From Ignatzschineria sp. F8392 (GTDB lineage: Bacteria > Pseudomonadota > Gammaproteobacteria > Cardiobacteriales > Wohlfahrtiimonadaceae), in NCBI RefSeq assembly GCF_002252045.1, contig NZ_NEFF01000004.1, positions 178,475-242,474 on the forward strand: DNA of 64,000 nt, given 5' to 3'. The notes below the pieces were generated by a model. That model had not been told where the DNA came from, did not search any database, and saw only the letters and a program-made list of their open reading frames with translations. The first letter of the stretch is position 1; every line of letters begins with the position of its first letter. Below, piece by piece: positions 1-9,371 of the stretch. The position numbers and the translations under genes are program-made.

Positions 1-399
1 TAAGACTGAGCGCAAAATCTTTAAGGAAACGCGCAGGGGAAGGGATAAAAAAGGAAGACAAGAGAAGATAATATTGTAAGGTTGACTCAACCGCTCTGCT
101 GAATGTTTATGGAGCGTAAGGCGCTGATCACTGATCCCTTCCAAGTCGGCAAAAAAGAGTGGATTGATCTCATATGCCTCCAATGTTGAATCTGCAGACA
201 TTGCATGAAGTATATGCTTTGTTAAAACACCATCACCAGCACCTAATTCCGCCACTCTTAAATTGGGTTGATTCCAATCTAATTCTGAAACCATCGCCCG
301 GCAGAGTGTCGGCGATGAGGGCATCAATGTTCCAATACTACGAGGCGATTGAATAAAACCTTGTATATAGGTGAGATGCTTCTTATAAGAAGATGCCAT
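1..399 (-). CDS. PmtA-like SAM-dependent methyltransferase, 3' end cut by window edge
   Basis: An open frame runs leftward from ATG 397-399 to position 1 without a stop (133 codons), so the C-terminus lies outside the window. It starts MASSYKKHLTYIQGF. It carries a QSPRSIGTLMPSSP segment, a glycine-rich SAM-binding motif VAELGAGDGV (around residues 51-60), an acidic motif YEINPLFF and a segment FSCLPFLSLP. This order of motifs is typical of phospholipid N-methyltransferase (PmtA)/rRNA dimethylase-like Rossmann methyltransferases. Whether the substrate is phosphatidylethanolamine cannot be told from this fragment. The only clear upstream Shine-Dalgarno candidate (AAGGA) is somewhat distant. 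Confidence 0.75.
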   Translation of the reverse strand, partial: MASSYKKHLTYIQGFIQSPRSIGTLMPSSPTLCRAMVSELDWNQPNLRVAELGAGDGVLTKHILHAMSADSTLEAYEINPLFFADLEGISDQRLTLHKHSAERLSQPYNIIFSCLPFLSLPLRVSLKILRSVL

Positions 400-937
400 A
401 TCTTGTTTGATTATCCTTTATTAGGTAGTGCAGAGTTTCATTATAACAAATCGTGGTAAGTAGTTGTTTAATGCTTGATCAATTGTCTCAGTTTTTTATC
501 TCAAATTTTTAACTTCCCTCATTTTTCATCTCCATCTTCATCCTCTAACCATTTCTTAAGATCAAATCTTAAGACCAAAATTGCACATTTGTTCTCCAGG
601 AGGTTACGATAAGAGCGGCAATGGATCGCTGATAATGTATGATAATGTAAATAAGATGTTGATAGGAACCTGAAGATAATCGCCATTTTAGCGGATACTC
701 AGAGAAACGTGACAAGAAAACTGAAAGAAAAAAAGGCGCTACCTTGAGTTTTTAGGAAGCGCCCTTATGTAGTTAAAACGTAGTCTGAAAGTTTTTTCTA
801 TGGCATCATGATGAGATATGTAATTAGATGCACAATTAAGTGCACAATTTGAAGATACAAATTTGAAGATACAAATAAACAATAAAGTTAGCAGTCAATC
901 TATTTATCACTAAAACATAGTAAGGAGTAATTAACCG
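400..937. other. Intergenic region upstream of fumC
   Basis: No convincing gene in 538 bp. It holds a minus-strand terminator-like hairpin (728-763) and short direct repeats just upstream of fumC: TGCACAATT twice (about 831-851) and TTTGAAGATACAAA twice (about 848-873). The repeats could be regulator sites, but I recognise no known operator. Confidence 0.5.
728..763 (-). terminator. Rho-independent terminator-like hairpin on minus strand
   Basis: Read on the minus strand, GGCGCTTCCT pairs imperfectly with AGGTAGCGCC across a 9-nt loop and is followed by a run of seven T. No minus-strand gene lies upstream of it before the plus-strand fumC, so what it terminates is unclear. See the finding on a possible small RNA. 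Confidence 0.6.
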
Positions 938-2332
938 ATGACCGATTTTCGTATTGAAAAAGATACCATGGGTGAGATGCAGGTTCCTAGTAATCAACTC
1001 TGGGGAGCACAAACTCAACGTTCATTAATGAACTTTAAGATCTCTACTGAAAAAATGCCTAAAGAGCTGATCGAAGCTTTAGCAATTGTTAAGCGTGCTG
1101 CAGCTAAAGTGAATATGGATCTAGGCGCTTTAGATGCTAAAAAAGCAGAAGCGATTATTGCTGCTGCAGATGAGGTTTTAGCAGGTAAACATAACTCAGA
1201 ATTCCCCCTCTCTCTCTGGCAGACAGGTTCTGGTACTCAGACCAATATGAATATGAATGAAGTATTGGCAAACCGTGCAAGTGAACTATTAGGTGGCGTT
1301 CGTGGTGAAGAGCGACTAGTGCATCCTAATGATGATGTGAACAAAGCTCAAAGCTCCAATGATACCTTCCCAACTGCGATGCATATTGCGGCAGTATTAG
1401 AGATCAAACGTCTACTTTTACCGATGTTAGATCGTCTTCATGCAACATTTAAAGAGAAGTCTGAAGCATTTAAAGATATCGTAAAAATTGGTCGTACCCA
1501 TCTTCAAGATGCAACGCCTTTAACATTAGGGCAAGAGATCTCTGGCTGGGAAGCGATGTTAGCGCATAGTAAGAAGCATATTGAAGCTGCTCTTCCCCAT
1601 CTCTATGAACTTGCACTTGGCGGTACTGCTGTGGGAACTGGACTCAATACTCACCCAGAATATGCCGTTCGTGTTGCAAAAGAGATCGCTGATTTCACAA
1701 AAGAGCCTTTTATCACCGCTCCCAATAAGTTTGAAGCATTAGCAACAACCGATGCAATAGTACAGGCTCATGGCGCACTTAAAGGTCTTGCAGCATCGCT
1801 CAATAAGATCGCTAATGATGTTCGCTGGTTAGCATCTGGTCCACGTTCTGGTATTGGTGAGATCTCTATTCCAGAAAATGAGCCAGGTAGCTCTATTATG
1901 CCGGGTAAAGTTAACCCAACACAGTCTGAAGCTTTAACAATGGGCTGTGCGCAAGTATTTGGAAATGATGTTGCGATCAATATCGGCGGCGCTTCTGGTA
2001 ACTTTGAGCTTAATGTTTTCCGTCCAATGATCATCAATAACTTCCTTCAATCTGTCCGTATTTTAGGCGGTGGAATGGAGAGCTTTAATGATCACTGTGC
2101 TGTTGGTATTGAGCCTAACCGTGACCGCATTACAGAATTAGTGAATAACTCCTTAATGTTAGTAACTGCTCTCAATACCCATATCGGTTACGATAAAGCA
2201 GCAGCGATTGCGAAAAATGCACATGCTAAAGGAACGACGCTCAAAGAATCTGCATTAGAGTTAGGTTACTTAACAGCAGAAGAGTTTGATCAATGGGTTG
2301 TTCCTTCAGAGATGGTAGGATCATTAAAATAA
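938..2332 (+). CDS. fumC: Fumarate hydratase class II (fumarase C)
   Basis: A 464-residue protein, full length for class II fumarase. This is the iron-independent homotetramer that interconverts fumarate and malate in the TCA cycle. The family signature loop [11 protein letters not shown] lies near residues 316-326. The substrate/catalytic segments [25 protein letters not shown] and [16 protein letters not shown] are present in order. The ATG is preceded by AAGGAGT at about 9 nt. It is monocistronic: its own terminator follows at 2478-2511. The antisense frame at 1768-2037 is a shadow. Confidence 0.97.
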   Translation: MTDFRIEKDTMGEMQVPSNQLWGAQTQRSLMNFKISTEKMPKELIEALAIVKRAAAKVNMDLGALDAKKAEAIIAAADEVLAGKHNSEFPLSLWQTGSGTQTNMNMNEVLANRASELLGGVRGEERLVHPNDDVNKAQSSNDTFPTAMHIAAVLEIKRLLLPMLDRLHATFKEKSEAFKDIVKIGRTHLQDATPLTLGQEISGWEAMLAHSKKHIEAALPHLYELALGGTAVGTGLNTHPEYAVRVAKEIADFTKEPFITAPNKFEALATTDAIVQAHGALKGLAASLNKIANDVRWLASGPRSGIGEISIPENEPGSSIMPGKVNPTQSEALTMGCAQVFGNDVAINIGGASGNFELNVFRPMIINNFLQSVRILGGGMESFNDHCAVGIEPNRDRITELVNNSLMLVTALNTHIGYDKAAAIAKNAHAKGTTLKESALELGYLTAEEFDQWVVPSEMVGSLK

Positions 2333-2372
2333 TCGAAGTAATCAAAGTAGTGATTCAAAACCATTTCAATCA

Positions 2373-2418
2373 TTCTTAACTCTTAATTTATTAATTTCTT
2401 AACTCTTAATTTATTAAT
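2373..2418. repeat. 23-bp tandem direct repeat, two copies
   Basis: The unit beginning TTCTTAACTCTTAATTTA occurs twice head to tail (2373-2395 and 2396-2418) between the fumC stop and its terminator. No function apparent; it sits in the 3' untranslated region. Confidence 0.8.
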
Positions 2419-2477
2419 TAATATTGAAATGAGTATTGAGTATTGAAATAAATCTTGAAGTGAACTTCAAGATATAG

Positions 2478-2511
2478 ACGCCACCCCTAAAAAAGAGGTG
2501 GCGTTTTTTTA
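2478..2511 (+). terminator. Rho-independent terminator of fumC
   Basis: CGCCACC pairs with GGTGGCG around a short A-rich loop, followed by seven T residues. It lies 145 bp after the fumC stop and fits a strong intrinsic terminator. Confidence 0.9.
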
Positions 2512-3098
2512 TCTAAAACAGCCCATCAAACGTCGATAAAAAGCAAGAAGTGCAATTTATAAGCACCCCCATAGGTTGTTATTATTGAGTAGTAATGATA
2601 TATCTTTACAGATCTTTTAAATATTTAAATAAATGCCGCTTAGTGATTGATAATAAAGTATTTATTTTAATGATTAAGTTAATCACCAAAAATGATCACC
2701 TCCAACTATAATCACAAGGCGATCTCATAAGGCAAATCACAAATCAATATAGAGGCAATCATCTCGAGCGGTAGTAGAGATCAGTAACCAAAATCAGTGT
2801 CGATCTAGTAAAAGCCTAATCAATGACCTGACCAATGATTTTCTACCCCTCAAAATGGGATTGCCGTCGCAAAAATATGAGAAATATGAGAAGTAAAAGA
2901 GAATAGATTCAATAACCTAAAATAACCTAATCTAAATATGTTCAAAAGAGTTAGGTTCAACAGATTTCGTAATGAGCTGTAATGTTCATTACAAATATTC
3001 AGATAGCACTAATAACGCAAAAGTGTCAAAAAATGTCAACAAAGGATTTTAATCACGAGATTAAATCGATTGATCTTCACATCAGAGGAGAATGAGTG
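2512..3098. other. Intergenic region upstream of putA
   Basis: About 590 bp of AT-rich DNA with no coding potential on either strand. It presumably holds the putA promoter. I see no confident -35/-10 pair and no operator that I can name. Confidence 0.5.
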
Positions 3099-6000
3099 AT
3101 GCTCACAAAAATTTTACAAGATCAGCAATTACCGGCATTATCCCCCACGGAATTCTTTCCATTGATCGGTAAGACTTATCTTGAAGATGAGGATATCTGT
3201 GTTAACAGATTGAAAGAGAGTTTAACGTTTGATGCCACCACATCAAATAAGATTCGCCAAGAGACCTTCTCTCTTATTCAGGATATTCGTAGTAAGCCCG
3301 ATATTGAGAGCTCGTTAGATGCACTCTTGCGTGAATATAATCTCTCCACAAAAGAGGGATTAGTCTTGATGTGTCTTGCAGAAGCGTATCTAAGAATTCC
3401 CGACAAAGCTTCTGCCGATGCCTTTATTAAAGATAAATTAACAGGAATCGATTGGGAGAGCCATCGCGGAAATAGTGATAAAAGCCTTGTTAATTTTGCA
3501 ACCTGGGGATTGATCCTCACCGGGAATATTATCGATGTAAATGAAGCAAGCGGGATCTTTAAACGAGTCTGTAACAAATTGAGTGAGCCGATTATTCGCC
3601 GGGCGACTTACCAGGCGATGAAGGTGATGGGAAAACAGTTTGTCTTAGGTGAGACAATTGAAGAAGCACTCTCTAATGGTAGAAAGCTCCGAGATAAAGG
3701 GTATACCTATACCTTCGATATGCTCGGAGAAGCGGCGATGACTGAAGCGGATGCCGAACGTTATTTTCAAGATTATAAACAAGCGCTCCTCGCAGTTGGA
3801 AAAGAGAGCCCGCTCCCTAAGAGTCCTAAGCCGTCACTCTCGATTAAGTTATCTGCGCTACATTCTCGCTACAATGTGGCTAATAAAGATTTGGTAATGA
3901 GCGAGCTCTTCGAGCGTGTTAAAGAGTTAGCACTTTTAGGTAAGGAACGAGAAGTTGAGATCAGTATCGATGCGGAAGAAGCCGATCGTTTAGAGCTCTC
4001 CTTGGAACTCTTTGAGAAGCTTCTTGAAGTTAATGAGATCGCTCAATGGGGCGGATTAGGATTAGTGGTCCAAGGATATGCTAAGCATGCACTTCCCACC
4101 TTAATCTGGGCAACTCTACTTGCAAAATCGAAAAAGACAACAATCCCTGTTCGTCTTGTGAAAGGTGCTTATTGGGATACCGAGATTAAAGATTCACAAG
4201 TTCGTGGTTTAAATAACTTCCCACTCTTTTCACGTAAAGAGAGTACCGATATCTCTTATCTCGCTTGTGCAAAATACCTCCTCTCACCAATGGCGCAAAA
4301 TCATATCAAACCACAATTTGCGACCCATAATGCACAGACAGTGACCGCTATTCTCAATATTAGTGATATGGCCAATAATCCTCATTTTGAGTTCCAACGT
4401 CTCCACGGTATGGGAGAAGCTCTCTACAATGAGGTGATGGAGAAACGTGGTTGTAGCGTCCGTATCTATGCGCCGGTCGGAAAGCACCATGACCTTCTTC
4501 CCTATCTGGTTCGCCGCCTCCTCGAAAATGGGGCAAACTCTTCATTTGTTCATCAACTAGTCGATCCTGAGGTAACAATTGAATCTTTAGTTGAAGATCC
4601 GATTACTCTTCTCTCTCAATATGATTCGATCAAAAACCCTGCGGTAATCTATTCAGATAACCTCTACGGAAAGCGCCGTAACTCACGTGGCCTCAATAGC
4701 AATATTAGCTCAACTTGGAATCCCTTCTCTGAAGCTTATGAGAAATTCCTACAAAAAAATTGGGAAGCATCACCCATTATTGGTGGGAAAAATGTTGTTG
4801 GCAATCCCTTTGTAGAGAGTTACTCCCCTGCTGATCAGAAACGCTTTGTGGGTAAAGTCAGTACCGCAACTGCTGAAAATGTTGAAGCTGCAATCACAAC
4901 ACTGCAATCCGCATGGTTTGATTGGAATGCTTTAGGTTTTGAGAAGCGTGCAGAAATTATTGAAAAATTTGCCGATCTATTAGAAGCAAACCGTGAAGAG
5001 CTCATTGCACTTTGTAGCTTAGAAGCGGGAAAAACAATCCAAGATGGTGTTGATGAAGTCCGTGAAGCGGTCGATTTTTGCCGTTACTATGCAATGGAAG
5101 CGAAGAAGTATCAAGATGAGATTCTCTTCCGCAGTGCAACAGGTGAACGCAATACGCTCTTCTATAGTGGAAAAGGGGTGATTGCTTGTATTAGCCCTTG
5201 GAACTTCCCACTGGCGATCTTCCTTGGTCAAGTTGTTGCCGCACTTGTGACGGGGAATACGGTATTAGCAAAACCGGCAGAAGCAACGCCGATGATCGCT
5301 TATCGCGCTGTAGAGCTTCTCTTTGACGCAGGTCTGCCACAATCTGTAATTGCCCTTCTTCCCGGAGATGGAAAAGTACTAGGAGATCTCTTTACTAAAG
5401 ATCCTCGCGTCGTTGGCGTCTGCTTTACAGGCTCAACAGGAACAGCAAAAGCGATCAATCGTAATCTCGCTGAACGTGATGGGGCTATTCCGATGTTAAT
5501 TGCAGAGACAGGCGGACAGAATGCGATGTTTGTTGATTCAACGGCACTTCCCGAACAGGTGGTGCGCGACGTTCTTCAATCTGCTTTTGTCAGTGCCGGC
5601 CAACGTTGCTCTGCGCTTCGTGTTCTCTATCTCCAAAATGAGATTGCGGATCGCATTATTGAGCTTCTCAAAGGTGCGCTTGCCGATTATGTTGTCGGAC
5701 TCCCCTTCGAGCGAAAAACCGATGTAAGCACCGTTATTGATGCGCGTGCAAAAGCAGGCTTAATGGAGCATATCGAGAAGTTAACTGCCGCAGGAAAACT
5801 GATTGCACAAGCACCTGAAAGCCCTTGCCAAAATGGCTTCTATATCTCCCCGGTAATCTTTGAGATCGATTCGATCCTAGAATTAGAAAAAGAGCAATTC
5901 GGACCGATCCTCCATATTGTTCGTTACCATCGTGATGATCTTCCACGCCTATTAGATGAGGTGACCCGTTCAGGCTATGGCTTAACGATGGGGATTCATA

Positions 6001-6302
6001 GCCGTAATGATACCTTCGTCAATGATATTGTAGAGCGCGCTCGTATTGGGAACTTCTATGTCAATCGTAATCAGGTCGGGGCGGTTGTTGGAGTACAGCC
6101 CTTTGGAGGTATGGGTCTTTCAGGAACAGGGCCAAAAGCAGGTGGGCCTAACTACCTACTCCGCTTTATGAGTGAGCACTCACTCTCCATCAATACAGCA
6201 GCCATTGGCGGTGATGCAGCACTCTTCACCCAGGCTTATGCTGTCGATGAGGGAAATCAGAGCGACCACCCGGCTAAAGAGGAATCCTCCTCGTCTAAAT
6301 AG
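3099..6302 (+). CDS. putA: Bifunctional proline dehydrogenase / delta-1-pyrroline-5-carboxylate dehydrogenase
   Basis: Oxidises proline to glutamate in two steps. The N-terminal FAD-dependent PRODH half (about residues 160-460) has SIKLSALHSRY, RLVKGAYWDTEIK and FATHNAQT. The C-terminal NAD-dependent aldehyde dehydrogenase half (about 560-1030) has ISPWNFPLAI, FTGSTGTAKAI and the catalytic cysteine in SAGQRCSALR near residue 837. At 1067 aa it is shorter than E. coli PutA (about 1320): no ribbon-helix-helix DNA-binding domain precedes PRODH, so it should not be the autogenous repressor found in enterobacteria. A GTG at 3096 is directly followed by ATG 3099; GAGGAG at 3086-3091 gives better spacing to the ATG. 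putP follows 334 bp downstream. Confidence 0.95.
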   Translation: MLTKILQDQQLPALSPTEFFPLIGKTYLEDEDICVNRLKESLTFDATTSNKIRQETFSLIQDIRSKPDIESSLDALLREYNLSTKEGLVLMCLAEAYLRIPDKASADAFIKDKLTGIDWESHRGNSDKSLVNFATWGLILTGNIIDVNEASGIFKRVCNKLSEPIIRRATYQAMKVMGKQFVLGETIEEALSNGRKLRDKGYTYTFDMLGEAAMTEADAERYFQDYKQALLAVGKESPLPKSPKPSLSIKLSALHSRYNVANKDLVMSELFERVKELALLGKEREVEISIDAEEADRLELSLELFEKLLEVNEIAQWGGLGLVVQGYAKHALPTLIWATLLAKSKKTTIPVRLVKGAYWDTEIKDSQVRGLNNFPLFSRKESTDISYLACAKYLLSPMAQNHIKPQFATHNAQTVTAILNISDMANNPHFEFQRLHGMGEALYNEVMEKRGCSVRIYAPVGKHHDLLPYLVRRLLENGANSSFVHQLVDPEVTIESLVEDPITLLSQYDSIKNPAVIYSDNLYGKRRNSRGLNSNISSTWNPFSEAYEKFLQKNWEASPIIGGKNVVGNPFVESYSPADQKRFVGKVSTATAENVEAAITTLQSAWFDWNALGFEKRAEIIEKFADLLEANREELIALCSLEAGKTIQDGVDEVREAVDFCRYYAMEAKKYQDEILFRSATGERNTLFYSGKGVIACISPWNFPLAIFLGQVVAALVTGNTVLAKPAEATPMIAYRAVELLFDAGLPQSVIALLPGDGKVLGDLFTKDPRVVGVCFTGSTGTAKAINRNLAERDGAIPMLIAETGGQNAMFVDSTALPEQVVRDVLQSAFVSAGQRCSALRVLYLQNEIADRIIELLKGALADYVVGLPFERKTDVSTVIDARAKAGLMEHIEKLTAAGKLIAQAPESPCQNGFYISPVIFEIDSILELEKEQFGPILHIVRYHRDDLPRLLDEVTRSGYGLTMGIHSRNDTFVNDIVERARIGNFYVNRNQVGAVVGVQPFGGMGLSGTGPKAGGPNYLLRFMSEHSLSINTAAIGGDAALFTQAYAVDEGNQSDHPAKEESSSSK

Positions 6303-6636
6303 TATTCATCATAAAGAGTTTATCCCCACTTTTGGAGCAAAAATGGCATAATTATCCTTTTTTGTTCCATTGTGGTGGATCGCTCTGCAAGATGAGTTCT
6401 GTTAATCATATTCAATTAATCTATATTAAATCTATTCTATTAATCTATTTAAAAGAAAAGTAAAAGAGAAGATAACGACTCACTTTTAGCATCAATATTT
6501 CAACCCTTAGGCTGAGAGTTACTCTCCCCTTTGATTTGAGATTAAAGATGATCGTTTTAAAACGGTAAAGATCTAACTAAAAATCTAAAAGTGATCGATC
6601 GTTACATACCACCAAAATGAATCAAAGGAGCATTAC
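6303..6636. other. putA-putP intergenic region
   Basis: 334 bp, AT-rich, no coding frame. The size suggests that putP has its own promoter. I see no clear terminator behind putA and no recognised riboswitch. Confidence 0.45.
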
Positions 6637-8232
6637 ATGAGTGGACTACAACCGCTGCATATAACCTTCTTCATCTATATTATTGCGATGATTGGAATTG
6701 GGTTTTATGCATATAAATCAACAAAAGATCTTTCTGACTATATCCTCGGAGGTCGAAGCCTAGGAAGTGTCGTCACCGCGCTCTCGGCAGGAGCATCTGA
6801 TATGAGTGGCTGGTTATTGATGGGCCTTCCCGGCGCTGTCTTTATTGCCGGTATCTCTGAATCTTGGATTGCCATCGGCCTTACATTAGGGGCATATCTT
6901 AACTGGCTCTTTGTCGCAGGTCGTCTACGGATGTTTACAGAGAAGGCGAATGATGCGTTAACACTACCTGATTACTTCCACAGCCGTTTTGATGATAAGA
7001 GTAAAATTCTTAAAATTATCTCTGCCATTATCATCCTCTTCTTCTTCATTATCTATTGTGCTTCTGGTGTTGTCGCAAGTGCGAGACTCTTTGAATCTAC
7101 CTTCAACATGCAATATGATGTTGCGATTTGGGTCGGTGCAATTGCTACAATTGCATATGTCTTTATTGGGGGATTCCTCGCCGTTAGTTGGACTGATACC
7201 GTTCAAGCAACATTGATGATCTTTGCTCTTCTCTTAGTTCCTGTTGTTGTCATCTTAAAGATGAACAACTTTGGGGAATTTGACATTATGAATACCATTG
7301 AAGTGGTACGTAATGAGAGCGAAAAACACCTCAACTTCACCCATGGATTAACATGGATTGCCATTGTTTCTCTCCTTGCATGGGGTTTAGGTTACTGTGG
7401 TCAGCCTCATATCCTTGTTCGCTTTATGGCTGCAGATTCTGTAAAAACAATCCCAGCGGCACGCCGTATCTCTATTACTTGGATGGCGCTCTGCTTAATT
7501 GGTGCTGTTTCTGTCGGTTTCTTCGGTTATGCTTATTTCTTAGAGCATCCGGAAGAGGGGATCAATGTCTTAGGGGGTATTAATGCTGCAGGTGAAGTGG
7601 TGAAAGGTAATGCTGAATCGATCTTTATGGAGTTAGCAAAAGTACTCTTAAATCCATGGATTGCCGGTATTGTTCTTTCAGGTGTTTTAGCGGCAGTTAT
7701 GAGTACCTTAAGTTGCCAATTACTGGTCTCTTCAAGTGCTTTAACAGAAGATCTCTACAAAGGATTCCTCCGTCCAAAAGCAACTGATGGTGAGTTAGTC
7801 TGGATTGGTCGTATGATGGTCTTCCTTGTTGCCGCGATCTCAATCTACATTGCTTACAATCCTGATAGTAAAGTTCTTTCGCTCGTCTCCTATGCATGGG
7901 CAGGATTTGGTGCAGCATTTGGTCCTGTGGTAATCTTCTCTATCTTCTGGAAACGTACTTCACGTAATGGGGTTCTCTTCGGCATGATTGTTGGTGCTCT
8001 AACCGTTATTATCTTCCCGAAACTTAAAGAGTGGTTAGCCGCAAGTGGTAATGTTGAAGTAACCGATATCCTCGCACAATTCCCCATTCTAAATCTCTAT
8101 GAGATTGTTCCTGGATTTGTTCTCGCTTCAATCACGATTGTCATCGTCAGTCTCTTTAGCCGTCCTTCACAAAAAATTATGGATCGCTTCGATGAGACGG
8201 CAGTTGCCTATAAAGAGGCGATGCGCTCATAA
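6637..8232 (+). CDS. putP: Sodium/proline symporter
   Basis: A 531-residue polytopic membrane protein of the sodium:solute symporter (SSS) family with about 13 hydrophobic segments. Family features include the early GRSLGSVVTALSAGASDMSGW segment (sodium and proline binding region, residues about 39-59) and the GGFLAVSWTDTVQA motif near residues 178-191. E. coli PutP is about 500 aa. It imports proline with Na+ and so feeds PutA just upstream. The ATG follows AAAGGAGCATTAC. A strong terminator ends the unit at 8274-8304. Confidence 0.95.
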   Translation: MSGLQPLHITFFIYIIAMIGIGFYAYKSTKDLSDYILGGRSLGSVVTALSAGASDMSGWLLMGLPGAVFIAGISESWIAIGLTLGAYLNWLFVAGRLRMFTEKANDALTLPDYFHSRFDDKSKILKIISAIIILFFFIIYCASGVVASARLFESTFNMQYDVAIWVGAIATIAYVFIGGFLAVSWTDTVQATLMIFALLLVPVVVILKMNNFGEFDIMNTIEVVRNESEKHLNFTHGLTWIAIVSLLAWGLGYCGQPHILVRFMAADSVKTIPAARRISITWMALCLIGAVSVGFFGYAYFLEHPEEGINVLGGINAAGEVVKGNAESIFMELAKVLLNPWIAGIVLSGVLAAVMSTLSCQLLVSSSALTEDLYKGFLRPKATDGELVWIGRMMVFLVAAISIYIAYNPDSKVLSLVSYAWAGFGAAFGPVVIFSIFWKRTSRNGVLFGMIVGALTVIIFPKLKEWLAASGNVEVTDILAQFPILNLYEIVPGFVLASITIVIVSLFSRPSQKIMDRFDETAVAYKEAMRS

Positions 8233-8273
8233 TTATCCCTAATCATCTTTGATTAGCAAAAACAACATAAATT

Positions 8274-8304
8274 AAGGGTACTCTATGAACGAGTACCCTT
8301 TTTT
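8274..8304 (+). terminator. Rho-independent terminator of putP
   Basis: AAGGGTACTC pairs with GAGTACCCTT around a 7-nt loop, with a T run after it, 41 bp past the putP stop. Confidence 0.92.
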
Positions 8305-8325
8305 ATCTGCTTCAAAATAGTAATA

Positions 8326-8790
8326 AGAGAAGCTGTTGAGTTGCCGGATCTTACTCCTGCACTCTTCCAAAGAGCACGCGCCGGCAAAATGGTAATCTTT
8401 CTACTGCCTCTTTTATCCATTAAACAAAAGAGGCTGAACGCTGTCGGATCTTACCATCCCGTTCTTCCATGAATCTCATGCCGACAGATGGCAATCTTTC
8501 TATTGCCGGAGAGCTCCTCTGCGTGCTTCTATCAATTACGCGCCGGCAATTGGGCGCTTTCATATTTAAGTGACACTACAAATTCATTCTCTCGGCAACG
8601 AAGATGCCATTAGGCGGGCATGCAGTGGCTAAAAGAATAAAATAGTCCTTTCCCGCCCCTCCAAAAACTCTCTTATGGAAACAATTAATGAAAATAGAAT
8701 CTGCCGTCAAGTCGTCAGATCTTACTACTTCGCTCTCACCTAACATCAGAGAGACTAATATTCCCCATGACTACGAATGAATCTCTATTA
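8326..8790. repeat. Cluster of dispersed GCCGGC-palindrome repeats, copy cluster 1
   Basis: Non-coding. At least three short modules open with TTGCCGGATCTTAC or TGTCGGATCTTACCA and close with CGCCGGCAA or its variant GCCGACA, so each can fold back on itself. A second module has a GCGGGCATGCA start and a TCCCGCCC end. Related copies occur at 9441-9920 and 40340-41160. An approximately 80-bp stretch (about 8428-8512) is nearly identical to 9489-9567 on the other side of yefM-yoeB. The family resembles REP/BIME-like elements in behaviour; I cannot assign it to a named family. Confidence 0.75.
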
Positions 8791-8799
8791 TTGCCAAGC

Positions 8800-8817
8800 T
8801 GTACAACAAACTGTACA
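8800..8817 (+). promoter_or_regulatory. yefM-yoeB operator (paired TGTACA palindromes)
   Basis: Two TGTACA hexamers at 8800-8805 and 8812-8817, 12 bp centre to centre, lie 40 bp upstream of the yefM start. TGTACA cores in long and short palindromes are the known binding sites of YefM and YefM-YoeB in E. coli, so autoregulation of this pair is likely. Confidence 0.75.
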
Positions 8818-8857
8818 ATAAGTTCATTCCATCAACATTTTTATGGGAGGCAAAAAT

Positions 8858-9115
8858 ATGCACATATTCACATACTCAGATGCCCGCAATAATCTAAAAT
8901 CAGTCTTAGATACCGTCGTTAATGATGCTGATGTTGCATTTATTACTCGAAAAGAGGGGGGTCATGCCGTCATTATGGGACAAGAACATTATGATAGTTT
9001 GATGGAGACTCTCTATCTTCTCTCATCTCCCAATAATGCTAATCGCTTAACTGAATCAATCGCTCAATTGCGTTCCGGTAAAAAAGTTGAGAGAGATCTA
9101 ATTGAGGATGAATAG
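8858..9115 (+). CDS. yefM: Antitoxin YefM (Phd/YefM family)
   Basis: An 85-residue antitoxin that neutralises YoeB and represses its own operon. The N-terminal dimerisation/DNA-binding part reads MHIFTYSDARNNLKSVLD, followed by the family motif ITRKEGGHAVIMGQEHYDS. The acidic C-terminus wraps the toxin. The frame can be opened 15 nt earlier at 8843, but GGGAGG at 8846-8851 sits at correct spacing for ATG 8858. It overlaps yoeB by 8 bp. The module lies between two copies of a dispersed repeat, which suggests an acquired or mobile insertion. Confidence 0.93.
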   Translation: MHIFTYSDARNNLKSVLDTVVNDADVAFITRKEGGHAVIMGQEHYDSLMETLYLLSSPNNANRLTESIAQLRSGKKVERDLIEDE

Positions 9116-9371
9116 TAGAACAATCGAATGGACAATACACGCATGGGAGGATTATCTCTACTGGCAAACACAAGATAGAAAAACTCTTAAACGCATTAAT
9201 AATTTAATCAAGGAGTGTCAAAGAACACCTTTTGAGGGTACCGGCAAACCGGAGGCACTAAAAGCTAATCTTTCTGGATTTTGGAGTCGAAGAATTGATG
9301 AAAAACATCGATTAGTCTACGAAGTAACAGATAAGAGAATATCGATTGTTCAATGTAGATTCCATTATTAA
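9108..9371 (+). CDS. yoeB: Toxin YoeB, ribosome-dependent mRNA endonuclease
   Basis: An 87-residue RelE/YoeB-fold toxin that cleaves mRNA in the ribosomal A site. The sequence follows the YoeB family closely: WEDYLYWQ near the start, the RTPFEGTGKPEALK segment, NLSGFWSRRI and the C-terminal CRFHY ending. The catalytic residues expected in this family (Glu in the middle, Arg in SRRI, His/Tyr at the end) are all present, so it looks active. The start at ATG 9108 overlaps the end of yefM, consistent with translational coupling. An upstream TTG at 9102 is less likely. Confidence 0.94.
   Translation: MNSRTIEWTIHAWEDYLYWQTQDRKTLKRINNLIKECQRTPFEGTGKPEALKANLSGFWSRRIDEKHRLVYEVTDKRISIVQCRFHY

Noticed and set aside
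174..356. A 60-codon plus-strand frame
   Set aside because: Antisense shadow of the truncated methyltransferase gene, which has clear family motifs on the minus strand.
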